A stretch of 64,000 nucleotides of DNA from Flavobacterium sediminis (GTDB lineage Bacteria > Bacteroidota > Bacteroidia > Flavobacteriales > Flavobacteriaceae). The notes under the pieces are model-generated. The model was given only the letters and a program-made list of their open reading frames with translations, had not been told where the DNA came from and did no database searches. How positions within the stretch are numbered: position 1 is the first letter of the stretch; each line of letters opens with the position of its first letter. Of this stretch, positions 36,265-46,866 are shown piece by piece. The stretch spans positions 3,100,001 to 3,164,000 of the forward strand of contig NZ_CP029463.1 of assembly GCF_003148385.1 (NCBI RefSeq). Reading direction: 5' to 3'. The translations under genes and the position numbers were made by a program.

Positions 36265-36831
36265 TTATCTCTGGATTGATTTTTTTCTCAGAATACTGAT
36301 AAATTCGGCAGTAATCCCTAGATAACTGGCGATATTCTTTAAAGAAATTCGTTGAAGAATATCCGGATGATTAGCGATAAGGTTAAAGTAGCGTTGTTCA
36401 GCAGTTAGTATAAAATGTTCGGCGATTCTTTTTTGTTGAAATATCATAGCATTGCGATACAATTCACTGGTATATTTGATAAAAGCAGGTATTTCTTCGG
36501 ATAATTTATCCCAATTCCTTTTAGAGATTGCCAGAATGGTCAGATCTTCCAATGCTTGATAATTGTAAGTAGCATCAGTTCCGTGTGCAAAACTTTCCAT
36601 ATCGCCGAACCAATAATTTTGAAAACCAAATTCGATATTGTGTTCTTTTCCGTTAAAGTCAATAATATACCCTCTGATACATCCGCTAAGAATGAAATAT
36701 TGATACAGTTCTTTATCCCCTGATGTAAGAATGTGTTCTTTCTTTTTAAATTCTTTTTCTTCTGTCAGATTCAGAATGTAATTGATCTCATTTTCAGTAA
36801 AATCATTGTATTTTAAGAGATGGTCTTTCAT
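36265..36831 (-). CDS. Crp/Fnr family transcriptional regulator
   Basis: 188 residues. The N-terminal two thirds is a cyclic-nucleotide-binding-type beta roll (YQYFILSGCIRGYIIDFNGKEHNI, GDMESFAHGTDATYNY). The C-terminal part is a short winged HTH ending with RISLKNIASYLGITAEFISILRKK. The binding-pocket residues that define cAMP binding in Crp are not obvious. Many Bacteroidota members of this type regulate adjacent small membrane-protein genes, which matches its neighbours here (DoxX, DUF1304). Confidence 0.85.
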   Translation of the reverse strand: MKDHLLKYNDFTENEINYILNLTEEKEFKKKEHILTSGDKELYQYFILSGCIRGYIIDFNGKEHNIEFGFQNYWFGDMESFAHGTDATYNYQALEDLTILAISKRNWDKLSEEIPAFIKYTSELYRNAMIFQQKRIAEHFILTAEQRYFNLIANHPDILQRISLKNIASYLGITAEFISILRKKSIQR

Positions 36832-36847
36832 TAAAGCGTTACTATTT

Positions 36848-37210
36848 TTAAATTGCTAATACAGCTATGATAGCAATTAAAGCCGGTAATGTTTGTATAA
36901 ATAATATTTTTTTTGAAGCTGAATAAGCGCCGTAAATTCCCGCGATTGCTATACACCCCAGAAAAAACAATGCTATATTTTTGCTCCAGAAAATATCAGA
37001 AACAAGCAAGGACCAAAGTAATCCTGCTGCCAAGAAACCATTATACAGCCCTTGATTAGCTGCCATTGCTTTTGTCGGGGCAAATAAGTCTTTTGGGAAA
37101 CTTCTGAAAACTTTAGGACCACGGGTAGTCCACAGAAACATTTCCAGTACAAGAATGTAGAGGTGTAGCAGGGCAATGCATCCGATTAGAATTTTAACTA
37201 AGATTTCCAT
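36848..37210 (-). CDS. DUF1304 membrane protein
   Basis: 120 residues with four predicted transmembrane helices. The family signature FLWTTRGPKVF and the following MAANQGLYNGFLAAGLLWSLL are clearly present. It is a small integral membrane protein with no known activity. It starts 4 bases after the GldL-like gene and ends 17 bases before the Crp-family gene, in the same operon. Confidence 0.85.
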   Translation of the reverse strand: MEILVKILIGCIALLHLYILVLEMFLWTTRGPKVFRSFPKDLFAPTKAMAANQGLYNGFLAAGLLWSLLVSDIFWSKNIALFFLGCIAIAGIYGAYSASKKILFIQTLPALIAIIAVLAI

Positions 37211-37213
37211 AGG

Positions 37214-37396
37214 CTATTTCATGTTTTTGATGATGCTTACGATAAGGAAAATTAAACCGCCGGCTTCCGTGAGCATTCCGGTTGTAAGCATAATTTTTGC
37301 ACCCGGCCAGTGCATTAGCTTAAATAAAGCACCGATTATGGTAATTACCATTCCGAGAATAAGTAAAACTAAAGGTATTCCGTATTCTTTCTTCAT
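37214..37396 (-). CDS. GldL-like small membrane protein
   Basis: 60 residues with two transmembrane helices. The segment IGALFKLMHWPGAKIMLTTG followed by MLTEAG closely resembles the membrane-embedded part of GldL, a T9SS/gliding motor protein, which has FKIMHWPG and GMLTEA at the same place. The cytoplasmic coiled tail of true GldL (about 150 residues more) is absent. It probably does not replace GldL. Its start abuts the rimK stop codon, and it precedes the DUF1304 gene by 4 bases. Confidence 0.7.
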   Translation of the reverse strand: MKKEYGIPLVLLILGMVITIIGALFKLMHWPGAKIMLTTGMLTEAGGLIFLIVSIIKNMK

Positions 37397-38764
37397 TTAC
37401 TTCCATTTAAAATTTTTCTCAATGGCTTTGATCATTTCTCCGGCAATATCTTTCTGTGTAGCACCTTCAATTCCTTCTAAGCCCGGAGAAGAATTCACTT
37501 CTAAGAGTAAAGGGCCTTTGGTAGAACGAATGATGTCAACACCTGCCACCTTCAGATTCATGGCTTTAGCAGCCCGAATGGCTATTTTCTTTTCTTCCGG
37601 AGTAACTTTAACGATAGAAGCAGTTCCTCCCATGTGAATATTGGCTCTGAATTCGCCGGGTGCTGCTTCGCGTTGCATGGCAGCTACTACTTTTCCGTCT
37701 ACTACAAATAAGCGTAGATCTTTACCGTTAGCTTCCTTGATGAATTCTTGAACTAAAATATTAGCATTTAAACTTTTAAATGCATTGATAACGGATTCAG
37801 CGGCTTTTTTGGTTTCTGCTAAAACGACGCCTTTCCCTTGTGTTCCTTCTAATAGTTTTACAATCAACGGCGAGCCACCAACCATTTTAATCAAATCATC
37901 AGTGTCCAGAGGTGAATTTGCAAAACCTGTGGTAGGGATGTCAACTCCGTTGTTTAATAATAGTTGCAATGAAAATAATTTATCTCTGGATTGACTAATA
38001 GCTGCTGCATTGTTTAATGTAAATACTTTTAAGGCCTCAAACTGACGGGTTAAAGCACAACCGTAATAAGTCATACTTGGGCGAATTCTAGGAATTATGG
38101 CATCAAAATCATTTAAAACTTTACCACCTCTGTAATGAATTTCAGGAGTTTCGGCATCTAGTTTCATGTAGCAGTATTTGATGTTTAAAAAGTGCATTTC
38201 GTGCCCTCTCAGTTCTCCGGCTTCTATAATGCGTTTATTGCTGTATAGTTCGGGATTGCTGGCTAAAAGCCCTATTCGTAAGCCTTTTTTGTTGATGATA
38301 TCAGAATAGTAATATTCTTTGAGCTTTTCATTTGTCGGTTGACCTAAAACGTATTTTTTTTCAGGATCTACTAAAATTCTTCCGGACATTGCTTCACGAC
38401 CCAATAACATACGGAATCCCATGGAATCGCGATTGGTTAGTGTAACTTCCACTTCCCAGTGTTTGCCTCCGATCTCCAATTGTGTTCTGATAACGTAACG
38501 CTTTTCCCGAAAGCCACTTGAGCTTTTTACAATGCGTTGGTCTATTAAAGGAGCTTCGCAATGGATAACGGTTTTAACATTGTTTTGAATAGGATTGATA
38601 TCAAATTTTACCCATTCTTCATTATCTTTCTGAAAAGGTCTGATATTAACAGCGTGCAAAGCAGAAGTTTTAGCTCCGGAGTCTACCCGAGCTTTAATAG
38701 TTGGAATTCCTAAAGTAGGGAAGGAGCACCATTCTTCACTACCCACAATAACTTTGTCTAACAT
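37397..38764 (-). CDS. rimK: RimB-RimK fusion: retropepsin-like domain plus S6 glutamate ligase
   Basis: 455 residues. The first approximately 145 residues have the RimB/ATP-dependent zinc protease pattern ([14 protein letters not shown] with an active-site-like Asp-Ser-Gly, and a later [15 protein letters not shown]). The rest is an ATP-grasp ligase like RimK ([60 protein letters not shown]), which adds glutamates to the C terminus of ribosomal protein S6. In pseudomonads RimB is a separate protease acting on modified S6. Here both functions are on one chain. It leads an operon with three small genes. Confidence 0.88.
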   Translation of the reverse strand: MLDKVIVGSEEWCSFPTLGIPTIKARVDSGAKTSALHAVNIRPFQKDNEEWVKFDINPIQNNVKTVIHCEAPLIDQRIVKSSSGFREKRYVIRTQLEIGGKHWEVEVTLTNRDSMGFRMLLGREAMSGRILVDPEKKYVLGQPTNEKLKEYYYSDIINKKGLRIGLLASNPELYSNKRIIEAGELRGHEMHFLNIKYCYMKLDAETPEIHYRGGKVLNDFDAIIPRIRPSMTYYGCALTRQFEALKVFTLNNAAAISQSRDKLFSLQLLLNNGVDIPTTGFANSPLDTDDLIKMVGGSPLIVKLLEGTQGKGVVLAETKKAAESVINAFKSLNANILVQEFIKEANGKDLRLFVVDGKVVAAMQREAAPGEFRANIHMGGTASIVKVTPEEKKIAIRAAKAMNLKVAGVDIIRSTKGPLLLEVNSSPGLEGIEGATQKDIAGEMIKAIEKNFKWK

Positions 38765-38832
38765 GGAATAGAAAATAGAATTAAAAATATTTCTAAAGTA
38801 CTACTTTTTTTTGATTTTAAAAGAAGTTGTTA

Positions 38833-38866
38833 TAAAAAAGAAAACCTGCTTATTCAGCAGGTTTTT
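38833..38866 (-). terminator. Terminator of clpC overlapping the coding end
   Basis: AAAACCTGCT (38841-38850) and AGCAGGTTTT (38856-38865) form a perfect 10-base stem on both sides of the stop codon. On the reverse strand a T-rich tail follows. The upstream arm encodes the last residues of ClpC. Confidence 0.75.
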
Positions 38867-41402
38867 CTTTTTTCTTAATTGAAATATTCAGTTCGTTATT
38901 TTTTTCGTCCAGATCCATAAAGATCTCATCTCCTTCGTGAATTTTTGAGGTTATGATCTCTTCTGCTAAAGCATCTTCTACATATTTTTGGATCGCTCTT
39001 TTTAAAGGTCTGGCTCCGAATTGCTTGTCAAAGCCTTTATCGGCAATATAGTCTTTTGCTTTTTCAGACAATTTTAAGTTATAACCTAAATCTTTTATGC
39101 GGTCATAAAGCTTAGCCATTTCGATATCAATTATTTTGTCGATATCTTCTTTTTCTAAAGAGTTGAATACAATAACATCATCAATACGGTTTAGGAATTC
39201 CGGAGCAAATGCTTTTTTTAAGGCATTTTCAATGATTCCTTTTGAATGCTCGTCTGCTTGTGCTGTTTTTGCAGATGTTCCGAATCCGACACCTTGTCCG
39301 AAGTCTTTTAATTGACGGGCTCCTACATTAGAGGTCATGATAATGATCGTATTTCTAAAATCGATTTTACGACCTAAACTGTCGGTTAAGTGACCGTCAT
39401 CTAGAACCTGAAGCATCATGTTGAATACATCCGGATGTGCTTTTTCAATTTCGTCTAACAGAACAACACAATAAGGTTTTCTTCTCACTTTTTCGGTCAA
39501 TTGCCCGCCTTCTTCATAACCGACGTATCCCGGAGGAGCACCTACTAATCTTGAAATGGCAAATTTTTCCATGTATTCACTCATGTCAATTCGTATCAAG
39601 GCATCTTCAGAGTCAAATAACTCTTTTGCTAAAACTTTAGCTAATTGTGTTTTACCGACACCGGTTGATCCTAAGAATATAAAAGAACCGATAGGTTTGT
39701 TCGGGTCTTTTAATCCGGCACGATTACGCTGGATCGCTTTTGCAATTTTTTCAACAGCATTATCCTGACCGATAACTTTTCCTTTAATCAATTCCGGAAG
39801 TTTAGCTAATTTATTGCTTTCTGTTTGAGCGATTCTATTAACAGGAATACCGGTCATCATAGAAACTACGTCGGCAACATTGTCTTCGGTTACAACAACT
39901 TTGTTGTTTTTAGAATCTTCTTCCCATTTTTCCTGAGCGATAGCTAATTCTTTTTCGATTTTTTTCTCGTCGTCACGTAATTTTGCGGCTTCTTCATATT
40001 TCTGCTTTTTGACAACACTGTTTTTATTTTCGCGAACTTCTTCTAATTGGCGTTCCAATTCCAGAATTTGTTTCGGAACATCAATATTGGTTATATGCAC
40101 ACGAGATCCGGCCTCGTCTAAGGCATCAATAGCTTTGTCCGGAAGGAAGCGATCGGTCATATAACGATTCGTTAATTTAACACAGGCTTCAATAGCTTCC
40201 GGTGTATAGATAACATTGTGGTGATCTTCATATTTAGCCTTGATGTTGTTCAAAATAGTAATAGTCTCTTCAACAGAAGTCGGTTCAATGATTACTTTTT
40301 GAAAACGTCTTTCCAGAGCACCGTCCTTCTCAATATATTGGCGGTATTCGTCTAATGTTGTTGCTCCCACACATTGAATTTCTCCTCTTGCTAAAGCAGG
40401 TTTGAACATGTTTGAAGCATCAAGTGAACCAGTGGCGCCACCGGCACCGACGATCGTGTGGATCTCATCAATGAAAAGGATGATGTCATCATTTTTTTCC
40501 AGTTCGTTCATGACCGCTTTCATGCGTTCTTCAAACTGTCCTCTGTATTTGGTTCCGGCAACTAAACTGGCTAAATCCAGAGTCACTACTCTTTTATTGA
40601 ATAGAATGCGGGAAACTTTTTTCTTTACGATTCGCAGCGCTAAGCCTTCAGCAATGGCTGATTTACCCACACCCGGTTCTCCTATAAGCAAAGGGTTGTT
40701 TTTCTTTCTTCTGCTTAATATTTGAGAAACACGTTCAATTTCTTTTTCTCTGCCAACTACAGGGTCTAATTTCCCTTCTTCAGCCAATTCTGTTAAATCG
40801 CGTCCAAAGTTATCTAAAACCGGGGTTTTAGACTTTTTATTGGCTTTGCTTCCGGATGATGGAGAATTGAAACTTTCTCCTCTTGCAGAAAGATCATCAT
40901 TTTCGGCATCATCATTAAAAGATTCAGCTTTCGGAAGGTTGTCTATAAAGTCATTTTCGTTTGTTAACATAGCTGTATATTGTTCCTTTACTGTTTCGTA
41001 ATCAATTTTTAACTTGTTCAATAGTTTTGTGGTAGGGTCATTTTCATTTCTTAAAATGCAAAGTAACAAATGCGCAGTACTTATGATAGAACTATTGTAT
41101 AATTTTGCTTCTAAAAAAGTTGTTTTCAGAGCCCTTTCCGCTTGTCTTGTCAGGTGTAGATTTTTTTTGTCATTACTTTGAGAACCTGAAGAATTGGCAG
41201 GACTCAATATTTCAACTTTTCGTCTTAAATGATCAAAATCTACCGCAAGATTGTTCAGAATGACCATGGCTTTGCCTTGACCTTCTCGCAGTAACCCCAG
41301 CATAAGGTGCTCTGTGCCAATGAAGTCGTGCCCCAAGCGCAAAGCTTCTTCTTTACTATATGAGATTACATCTTTTACTCTTGGTGAAAAATTATCGTCC
41401 AT
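38850..41402 (-). CDS. clpC: ClpC-type AAA+ ATPase of the Clp protease
   Basis: 850 residues with the full HSP100 plan. Two Clp N repeats occupy residues 1-145 (FIGTEHLMLGLLREG, STAHLLLCILRN). D1 has Walker A GEPGVGKSAIAEGLA and Walker B IILFIDEIHTIVGAGG. A short middle domain with an UvrB/UvrC-type QKYEEAAKLRDDEKK motif comes next. D2 has GSTGVGKTQLAKVLA and VVLLDEIEKAHPDVFNMMLQV. It unfolds substrates and feeds them to ClpP. It lies divergent to gyrA across 254 bases with no gene, and ends at the terminator embedded in its stop region. Confidence 0.95.
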   Translation of the reverse strand: MDDNFSPRVKDVISYSKEEALRLGHDFIGTEHLMLGLLREGQGKAMVILNNLAVDFDHLRRKVEILSPANSSGSQSNDKKNLHLTRQAERALKTTFLEAKLYNSSIISTAHLLLCILRNENDPTTKLLNKLKIDYETVKEQYTAMLTNENDFIDNLPKAESFNDDAENDDLSARGESFNSPSSGSKANKKSKTPVLDNFGRDLTELAEEGKLDPVVGREKEIERVSQILSRRKKNNPLLIGEPGVGKSAIAEGLALRIVKKKVSRILFNKRVVTLDLASLVAGTKYRGQFEERMKAVMNELEKNDDIILFIDEIHTIVGAGGATGSLDASNMFKPALARGEIQCVGATTLDEYRQYIEKDGALERRFQKVIIEPTSVEETITILNNIKAKYEDHHNVIYTPEAIEACVKLTNRYMTDRFLPDKAIDALDEAGSRVHITNIDVPKQILELERQLEEVRENKNSVVKKQKYEEAAKLRDDEKKIEKELAIAQEKWEEDSKNNKVVVTEDNVADVVSMMTGIPVNRIAQTESNKLAKLPELIKGKVIGQDNAVEKIAKAIQRNRAGLKDPNKPIGSFIFLGSTGVGKTQLAKVLAKELFDSEDALIRIDMSEYMEKFAISRLVGAPPGYVGYEEGGQLTEKVRRKPYCVVLLDEIEKAHPDVFNMMLQVLDDGHLTDSLGRKIDFRNTIIIMTSNVGARQLKDFGQGVGFGTSAKTAQADEHSKGIIENALKKAFAPEFLNRIDDVIVFNSLEKEDIDKIIDIEMAKLYDRIKDLGYNLKLSEKAKDYIADKGFDKQFGARPLKRAIQKYVEDALAEEIITSKIHEGDEIFMDLDEKNNELNISIKKKEKPAE

Positions 41403-41656
41403 AACATTTTAAATCTATTCGTAAATATACTAAGATATAGGTAAAATAACAAAAAATGTGCCTTTAATGCTATTGTATGACTAAATGACAAAAAAATATT
41501 TAATTATAAAAATTTAGAAAGCTTTAGTTATTATCATTTTTTAAACAGAATTGTTAATAAATCATGTAAATTTATAAGATAAAAAATCTATAGAATTAAT
41601 AAAAAAGCGTATATTGGCACGTTTAAGAATTAATGATAAAATTTATTTAAATACTT

Positions 41657-44194
41657 ATGTCTGAAGGAGAAAAGTTAATACCTATTAACATAGAAGAAGA
41701 AATGAAATCAGCCTACATTGATTATTCAATGTCGGTAATCGTTTCCAGAGCTCTTCCTGATGTTAGAGATGGGTTAAAGCCTGTACACCGTAGAGTATTA
41801 TTTGGAATGCACGAATTAGGAATACGTTCCAACAGTGCGTATAAAAAATCAGCCAGAATTGTAGGAGAGGTTTTAGGTAAGTACCACCCGCATGGAGATT
41901 CTTCGGTTTATGATGCTATGGTGCGTATGGCTCAGGATTGGAGTTTACGTTATTTAATGGTTGACGGACAAGGTAACTTTGGTTCAGTTGATGGTGATAG
42001 TCCGGCAGCAATGCGTTATACTGAGGCCAGAATGAAAAAGATATCAGAGGAGATGTTAGCTGATATCGAAAAAGAAACAGTAGATTTTCAATTGAACTTT
42101 GATGACTCTTTGGAGGAACCAAAAGTTTTACCGACTCGTGTGCCCAACTTGTTAATTAACGGAGCTTCTGGGATTGCAGTAGGTATGGCAACAAATATGC
42201 CGCCACATAACTTGTCTGAAGTTATTGACGGAACACTGGCTTACATCGATAATAATGATATTGAGATCGATGAATTGATGAATCATATCAAAGCACCGGA
42301 TTTTCCAACCGGTGGTGTTATTTACGGATATGAAGGTGTAAGAGAGGCTTTTAAAACCGGTAGAGGTCGTGTGGTTATGCGTGCTAAAGCTAACTTTGAA
42401 GAGTCTAACGGTAAAGAAGCCATTGTTGTAACAGAAATTCCGTATCAAGTTAACAAGGCTGAAATGATCAAAAAAACAGCGGATCTGGTTAACGAAAAAA
42501 AGATCGAAGGAATTTCTACTATTCGTGATGAGTCGGATAGAAAAGGGATGCGTATTGTATACGAACTGAAAAGAGATGCAGTTCCTAATGTAGTTTTGAA
42601 TACATTATTCAAGTATACTCAATTACAATCTTCGTTCAGTGTGAATAACATTGCATTGGTAAAAGGAAGACCGGAAATGCTAAATCTTAAAGATTTAATT
42701 CATCATTTCGTAGAACACCGTCACGATGTTGTTGTTCGCAGAGCACAATTTGATTTAAGAAAAGCAGAAGAAAGAGCCCATATTTTAGAAGGTTTAATTA
42801 TTGCTTCTGATAATATTGATGAAGTAATTGCTTTAATACGTTCTTCAAAAGATGGAGAAGAAGCTCGTAACAAATTGATCGAGCGATTCAAATTGTCTGA
42901 AATTCAAGCCAGAGCTATCGTAGAAATGCGCTTACGCCAGTTAACAGGGCTGGAACAAGATAAGCTTCGTGCAGAATACGATGAAGTAATGAAACTGATT
43001 GCGTACTTGAAAGAGTTACTTGCTAACAAGGATATGCGTATGCAGGTAATCAAAGACGAGTTAGTTGAAATAAAAGATAAATACGGAGACGAAAGACGTT
43101 CAGTAATTGAATATGCCGGCGGAGATGTAAGTATTGAAGATTTGATTGCTGACGAACAAGTTGTGGTAACTATCTCTCATGCAGGTTATATTAAACGTAC
43201 TTCGTTGTCTGAATATAAGACACAGAACAGAGGAGGAGTAGGGCAAAAAGGTTCGGCAACAAGAGATCAGGATTTTCTGGAACATCTTTTTGTAGCTACA
43301 AATCACCAATATCTATTGTTCTTTACGCAAAAAGGAAAATGTTTCTGGATGCGTGTATTTGAAATTCCGGAAGGAACGAAAGCAAGTAAAGGTAGAGCTA
43401 TTCAAAACTTAATCAATATCGAAAGTGATGATAAAGTAAAAGCCTTTATTTGTACAAAAGACCTTAAGGATGAAGAATACATCAATAGTCGTTTTGTAAT
43501 TATGGCTACTAAAAAAGGGATTGTAAAAAAGACACCTTTAGAGCAATACTCAAGACCTCGTCAAAACGGTATCAATGCAATAACTATTCGCGAGGACGAT
43601 GAATTACTGGAAGCAAAATTAACTACCGGTAATAGTCAGGTACTAATCGCTGTTAAATCCGGTAAATTGGTTCGTTTTGAAGAAGAGAAAACACGTCCTA
43701 TGGGACGTACGGCCTCCGGTGTAAGAGGTATTACTCTTGCAGACGATAAAGATGAAGTTATCGGAATGGTTTCTATTGATGAGAAAGATATAAATGATTC
43801 TCAAATTTTAGTAGTTACTGAAAACGGTTATGGTAAACGTACTAAATTAGAAGAAGACGGAGAACCGGTTTATCGTATCACGAACAGAGGTGGTAAAGGA
43901 GTTAAAACTTTAAATATTACAGATAAAACAGGTGCATTGATCTCTGTAAATGCAGTTACAGATGAAGATGATCTGATGATTATCAATAAATCCGGTTTAA
44001 CAATCAGAATGCGAGTGGACGACTTAAGGGTAATGGGTAGAGCTACACAAGGAGTTCGTTTAATTAATATAAAAGGAAACGATTCTATTGCAGCTGTTAC
44101 TAAAGTTCTACGAGAAGAGGAAGAAGAATTACCTGAAGGAGAAGAGAATACCGAAGGGATGAATACTGATGAGAATAACGAAACTCAAGAATAA
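41657..44194 (+). CDS. gyrA: DNA gyrase subunit A
   Basis: 845 residues. It cuts and rejoins DNA in the gyrase A2B2 complex that introduces negative supercoils. The catalytic Tyr lies at 121 in [12 protein letters not shown]. The quinolone-determining loop reads [20 protein letters not shown] at 78-97, with Ser at the position matching E. coli Ser83 and Asp matching Asp87, so it looks wild type. A GyrA-box-like NRGGVGQKG and six beta-propeller blades follow. The C terminus is acidic. A TPR gene follows after a terminator. Confidence 0.97.
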   Translation: MSEGEKLIPINIEEEMKSAYIDYSMSVIVSRALPDVRDGLKPVHRRVLFGMHELGIRSNSAYKKSARIVGEVLGKYHPHGDSSVYDAMVRMAQDWSLRYLMVDGQGNFGSVDGDSPAAMRYTEARMKKISEEMLADIEKETVDFQLNFDDSLEEPKVLPTRVPNLLINGASGIAVGMATNMPPHNLSEVIDGTLAYIDNNDIEIDELMNHIKAPDFPTGGVIYGYEGVREAFKTGRGRVVMRAKANFEESNGKEAIVVTEIPYQVNKAEMIKKTADLVNEKKIEGISTIRDESDRKGMRIVYELKRDAVPNVVLNTLFKYTQLQSSFSVNNIALVKGRPEMLNLKDLIHHFVEHRHDVVVRRAQFDLRKAEERAHILEGLIIASDNIDEVIALIRSSKDGEEARNKLIERFKLSEIQARAIVEMRLRQLTGLEQDKLRAEYDEVMKLIAYLKELLANKDMRMQVIKDELVEIKDKYGDERRSVIEYAGGDVSIEDLIADEQVVVTISHAGYIKRTSLSEYKTQNRGGVGQKGSATRDQDFLEHLFVATNHQYLLFFTQKGKCFWMRVFEIPEGTKASKGRAIQNLINIESDDKVKAFICTKDLKDEEYINSRFVIMATKKGIVKKTPLEQYSRPRQNGINAITIREDDELLEAKLTTGNSQVLIAVKSGKLVRFEEEKTRPMGRTASGVRGITLADDKDEVIGMVSIDEKDINDSQILVVTENGYGKRTKLEEDGEPVYRITNRGGKGVKTLNITDKTGALISVNAVTDEDDLMIINKSGLTIRMRVDDLRVMGRATQGVRLINIKGNDSIAAVTKVLREEEEELPEGEENTEGMNTDENNETQE

Positions 44195-44197
44195 ATA

Positions 44198-44229
44198 AAG
44201 AGCCCAATTTTTAATTGGGCTTCTTTTTA
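44198..44229 (+). terminator. Terminator after gyrA
   Basis: GCCCAATT (44202-44209) and AATTGGGC (44213-44220) form the stem, TTT is the loop, and TTCTTTTT follows. Confidence 0.8.
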
Positions 44230-44271
44230 AATGAAACCAAATAAAATTTTAAAAATAACTGTAAACAAATT

Positions 44272-45378
44272 ATGAAAAGATTAATTTTAGCTACAGCATT
44301 TTTCTGTTCGGTAGCGACTTTTGCTCAGAAAGATGAGTTAAAAACACTAAAGAAGATTTATGGAAAGGAAACGATCTCTCAAAAGGATCTAGAAGCTTAT
44401 AAAGCAGCTTTAAATTCATTAGAACCTTTGGCTAAAGAAGAGGGAGATAAAGTTTATACAAAGTTTTATAAAGTAATGTATCCTACATTAGAGCTTTATT
44501 CAAAAGGAGATAAGGCTACATTACAAGATCAGATCAAATTGTATAACCCTCAGTTTATTACTGAATATGGTAATGTAATAGATGAAACAATGGCTTATGA
44601 AGCTAAAGTAGGGAAGAAAATATATACGGATGATCTGGTTCAGGAAAAGCAATCTTTTAAAAATCAGTTGAGCATGATTGCTAATTCAGCGTATACTGGT
44701 AAAAAATATAAAGAAGCTTCTTCTTTTTTCTATGCGCTGTATCTTTTTGATGAAAAGAATGAAGGGAATTCTTTAGAAAATGCTGCAATCACTGCTGTTC
44801 AGGGAGAAGATTATAAAGCAGCTGAAAAGTTATATGAAGAGTTGGTAAATAGTGATTACATGAAAAACGGGGTTATTTACTATGCTGTTAATAAAGCTAG
44901 CGGACAAGAAGAACAACTTCCTAATCGAGAAACAAGAACAAAGTCAATCGCAACCGGAGTTTATGAAAAACCAAGAGATGTAAAAGTGTCTACTAAATTA
45001 CCGGATACTTATAAAATGTTAGCTTCTTTGGCAGACCATAATAAAAATATGGAAAAGGCTAAAAAATATTATGAGAAAGCAGTAGAATTGAATCCGGCTG
45101 ATATGGATCTTAAAAAAGCTGAGGCCAGAATTTATTTCAATGAAGCTTATGAATTGTTAAAAGACGATCAGAAATTGGTTGATGAAATTAATTCTTTCCG
45201 AGATGATAAACCAAAATATGATGAATTGATGGCTAAAAGAAAAGAGATTTTCAAGAAAACCATTCCGTTATTTGAAAAAGCATACAGTTTAGATTCCAGT
45301 GATGTTAATACTAAGAATCTTTTAAAAATGGCTTATCAGGTTACCGGTCAGAATGAAAAAGCAAATAAAATCAATTAG
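44272..45378 (+). CDS. Exported tetratricopeptide-repeat protein
   Basis: 368 residues with a signal peptide ending VATFAQ. The mature protein is helical and Lys/Glu-rich, with TPR-like units such as YKEASSFFYALYLFDEKNEG, NMEKAKKYYEKAVELNPAD (about 265-283) and TIPLFEKAYSLDSSDVNTKN followed by LLKMAYQVTGQNEKANK near the end. TPR proteins in this setting are scaffold proteins. No partner is evident. It is downstream of gyrA but after a terminator, and ends at a bidirectional terminator. Confidence 0.8.
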   Translation: MKRLILATAFFCSVATFAQKDELKTLKKIYGKETISQKDLEAYKAALNSLEPLAKEEGDKVYTKFYKVMYPTLELYSKGDKATLQDQIKLYNPQFITEYGNVIDETMAYEAKVGKKIYTDDLVQEKQSFKNQLSMIANSAYTGKKYKEASSFFYALYLFDEKNEGNSLENAAITAVQGEDYKAAEKLYEELVNSDYMKNGVIYYAVNKASGQEEQLPNRETRTKSIATGVYEKPRDVKVSTKLPDTYKMLASLADHNKNMEKAKKYYEKAVELNPADMDLKKAEARIYFNEAYELLKDDQKLVDEINSFRDDKPKYDELMAKRKEIFKKTIPLFEKAYSLDSSDVNTKNLLKMAYQVTGQNEKANKIN

Positions 45379-45392
45379 AAATTAGAGATATA

Positions 45393-45429
45393 AAAAAAAA
45401 CTCCGAGTGTTACACTCGGAGTTTTTTTT
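45393..45429 (+). terminator. Bidirectional terminator between the TPR and beta-barrel genes
   Basis: AACTCCGAGTG and CACTCGGAGTT form an 11-base stem with a TTA loop, with A and T runs outside. Confidence 0.9.
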
Positions 45430-45448
45430 AAAGGAATTTTATATTTGA

Positions 45449-45943
45449 TTAATTCCATTTATAACGAATCCCTAATGCGATATCCGGACCGAAATTATCT
45501 TTGTAATCAGCATAATCACCACCTAAATAAAATTCAGGTCTGAAATCTAAAGATAATTGTAGAGGAATATCAAAATTATATTCAATACCTATATCTCCTC
45601 CTAATAAAACAAAAGAACCGCTTCCGTCTCCATATTTACTATCTACACTCCAGCTTCCTACACCAGCTCCTACACCGGCATACCAGTTGAAACCTCCGTC
45701 AATGTTCCAAACCCATTGGTATAAACCTACAAGTTTAAAAGCGTCAACGTGATCACTATTTCTCCAGCCTAAGTCAAATTCTAATCTGTTCGGAGAACTA
45801 AGTGCTCTTTGGTAAGAGATCTCACCACCAAAACCATCGTTATCCCCTAAGCGTAAACCTAAAGCGTTTTTTGAAATGTCCTGAGCCTGTGCATTGAAAG
45901 CTAAACCTAATAGCATAATGGCGCTAATAAAAATTTTCTTCAT
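45449..45943 (-). CDS. Small outer membrane beta-barrel protein
   Basis: 164 residues with a signal peptide ending FNAQAQ. Strands such as FGGEISYQRALSSPNRLEFD, LVGLYQWVWNIDGGFNWYAG, GIEYNFDIPLQLSLDFRPEF and the final IALGIRYKWN show alternating aromatic and polar residues, ending in an aromatic. It is likely an eight-stranded barrel of the OmpX/OmpW type. Its function is unknown. It is transcribed alone. Confidence 0.75.
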   Translation of the reverse strand: MKKIFISAIMLLGLAFNAQAQDISKNALGLRLGDNDGFGGEISYQRALSSPNRLEFDLGWRNSDHVDAFKLVGLYQWVWNIDGGFNWYAGVGAGVGSWSVDSKYGDGSGSFVLLGGDIGIEYNFDIPLQLSLDFRPEFYLGGDYADYKDNFGPDIALGIRYKWN

Positions 45944-46044
45944 AATTTTACATGTTTTAATGTTACAAATTTATACAATCTTTTGGGACATCTTTTTATA
46001 TAATTTACAGAAATAATTACAAAATTAAATGTAAGAAATTAAAA

Positions 46045-46839
46045 TTAATTAATATGATATGTATCTAATGTTTCTTCCTGATGTTGACTCTGAGATTGTG
46101 ATATTCCTAAACCACTGGCAATTGAAGCATCTAAAGTAAAGCTGATATCAGTTGTTATAGCTATGGCTCCAATTCCGTCGGCAAATAAAATCTCAGAGAC
46201 CATAACATTTTGGTCACTTGGACTTAAAATGTCTTGATCATATCCCGGTATAATAGTAGTGTAAGCTGAAGCTGTTAATATTACATTAGTCGTTTTTACA
46301 TTTTGATATGTAACATTATTGATTGTTATGCTTTCATAATCTGTTCCGGCTACCGTTTTTAATGTATAGTTCATCGTAACGGGAACACTGTTTATAGTTT
46401 GAGAAATACTTCCGCTTTTACTGGATAATTGAGTTCCTGAACTTGCGTTATTGTCCAGAATAGTAAAGTCTGTTACAGATAGGTCAACACCTACCGGTAA
46501 ACTTTGACCGGCCAAAAAGCTCAGGTCTCCTGTCAACAATAGTTTCTGATTATTGTTTCTTAGAGCATTGTCTTTAAGGCTAGAAGAATAAAATCCGGTT
46601 GGGATTACTTCAGTTTCAACTTTTTTATAGGTAATTGAATTGATTACGGTGTCATGTGATATAAAGACAGAATCTCTTGAAGTTGCTCCGTCAGTTACAA
46701 TATCATAATTCCAGTAGTTTCCGTCATTCAAAGGAAATGTGATGCTAAACGAATTCTCAGGATTATCATCATTATCGTTAGAACAAGAGTAAATAGATGA
46801 CACTGCTAATGCAATGAACAGGTAACTTTTTAGTCGCAT
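46045..46839 (-). CDS. Lipoprotein of unknown function
   Basis: 264 residues with a lipoprotein signal peptide (lipobox IYSC, then SNDNDDNPE, an acidic +2 region typical of Bacteroidota surface-exported lipoproteins). The mature part is beta-rich and Ser/Thr-rich, beginning NSFSITFPLNDGNYWNYDIV and ending with a Gln/His/Glu-rich SQSQSQHQEETLDTYHIN. I do not recognise a domain. It lies 28 bases downstream of the phosphoesterase gene and could be cotranscribed with it. Confidence 0.65.
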   Translation of the reverse strand: MRLKSYLFIALAVSSIYSCSNDNDDNPENSFSITFPLNDGNYWNYDIVTDGATSRDSVFISHDTVINSITYKKVETEVIPTGFYSSSLKDNALRNNNQKLLLTGDLSFLAGQSLPVGVDLSVTDFTILDNNASSGTQLSSKSGSISQTINSVPVTMNYTLKTVAGTDYESITINNVTYQNVKTTNVILTASAYTTIIPGYDQDILSPSDQNVMVSEILFADGIGAIAITTDISFTLDASIASGLGISQSQSQHQEETLDTYHIN

Positions 46840-46866
46840 AGGATTATTTTTCGACTAATATAATAA

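Noticed and set aside
40402..40725. A 107-residue forward ORF inside clpC
   Set aside because: It is antisense to the conserved D1 ATPase region of ClpC and is Met/Ser/Phe-rich noise.
41403..41656. The clpC-gyrA divergent spacer as a possible RNA gene
   Set aside because: It is A/T-rich, with only weak near-matches to promoter elements (TATATTTA on the reverse strand, TAAATTTA on the forward). Nothing structured was visible.
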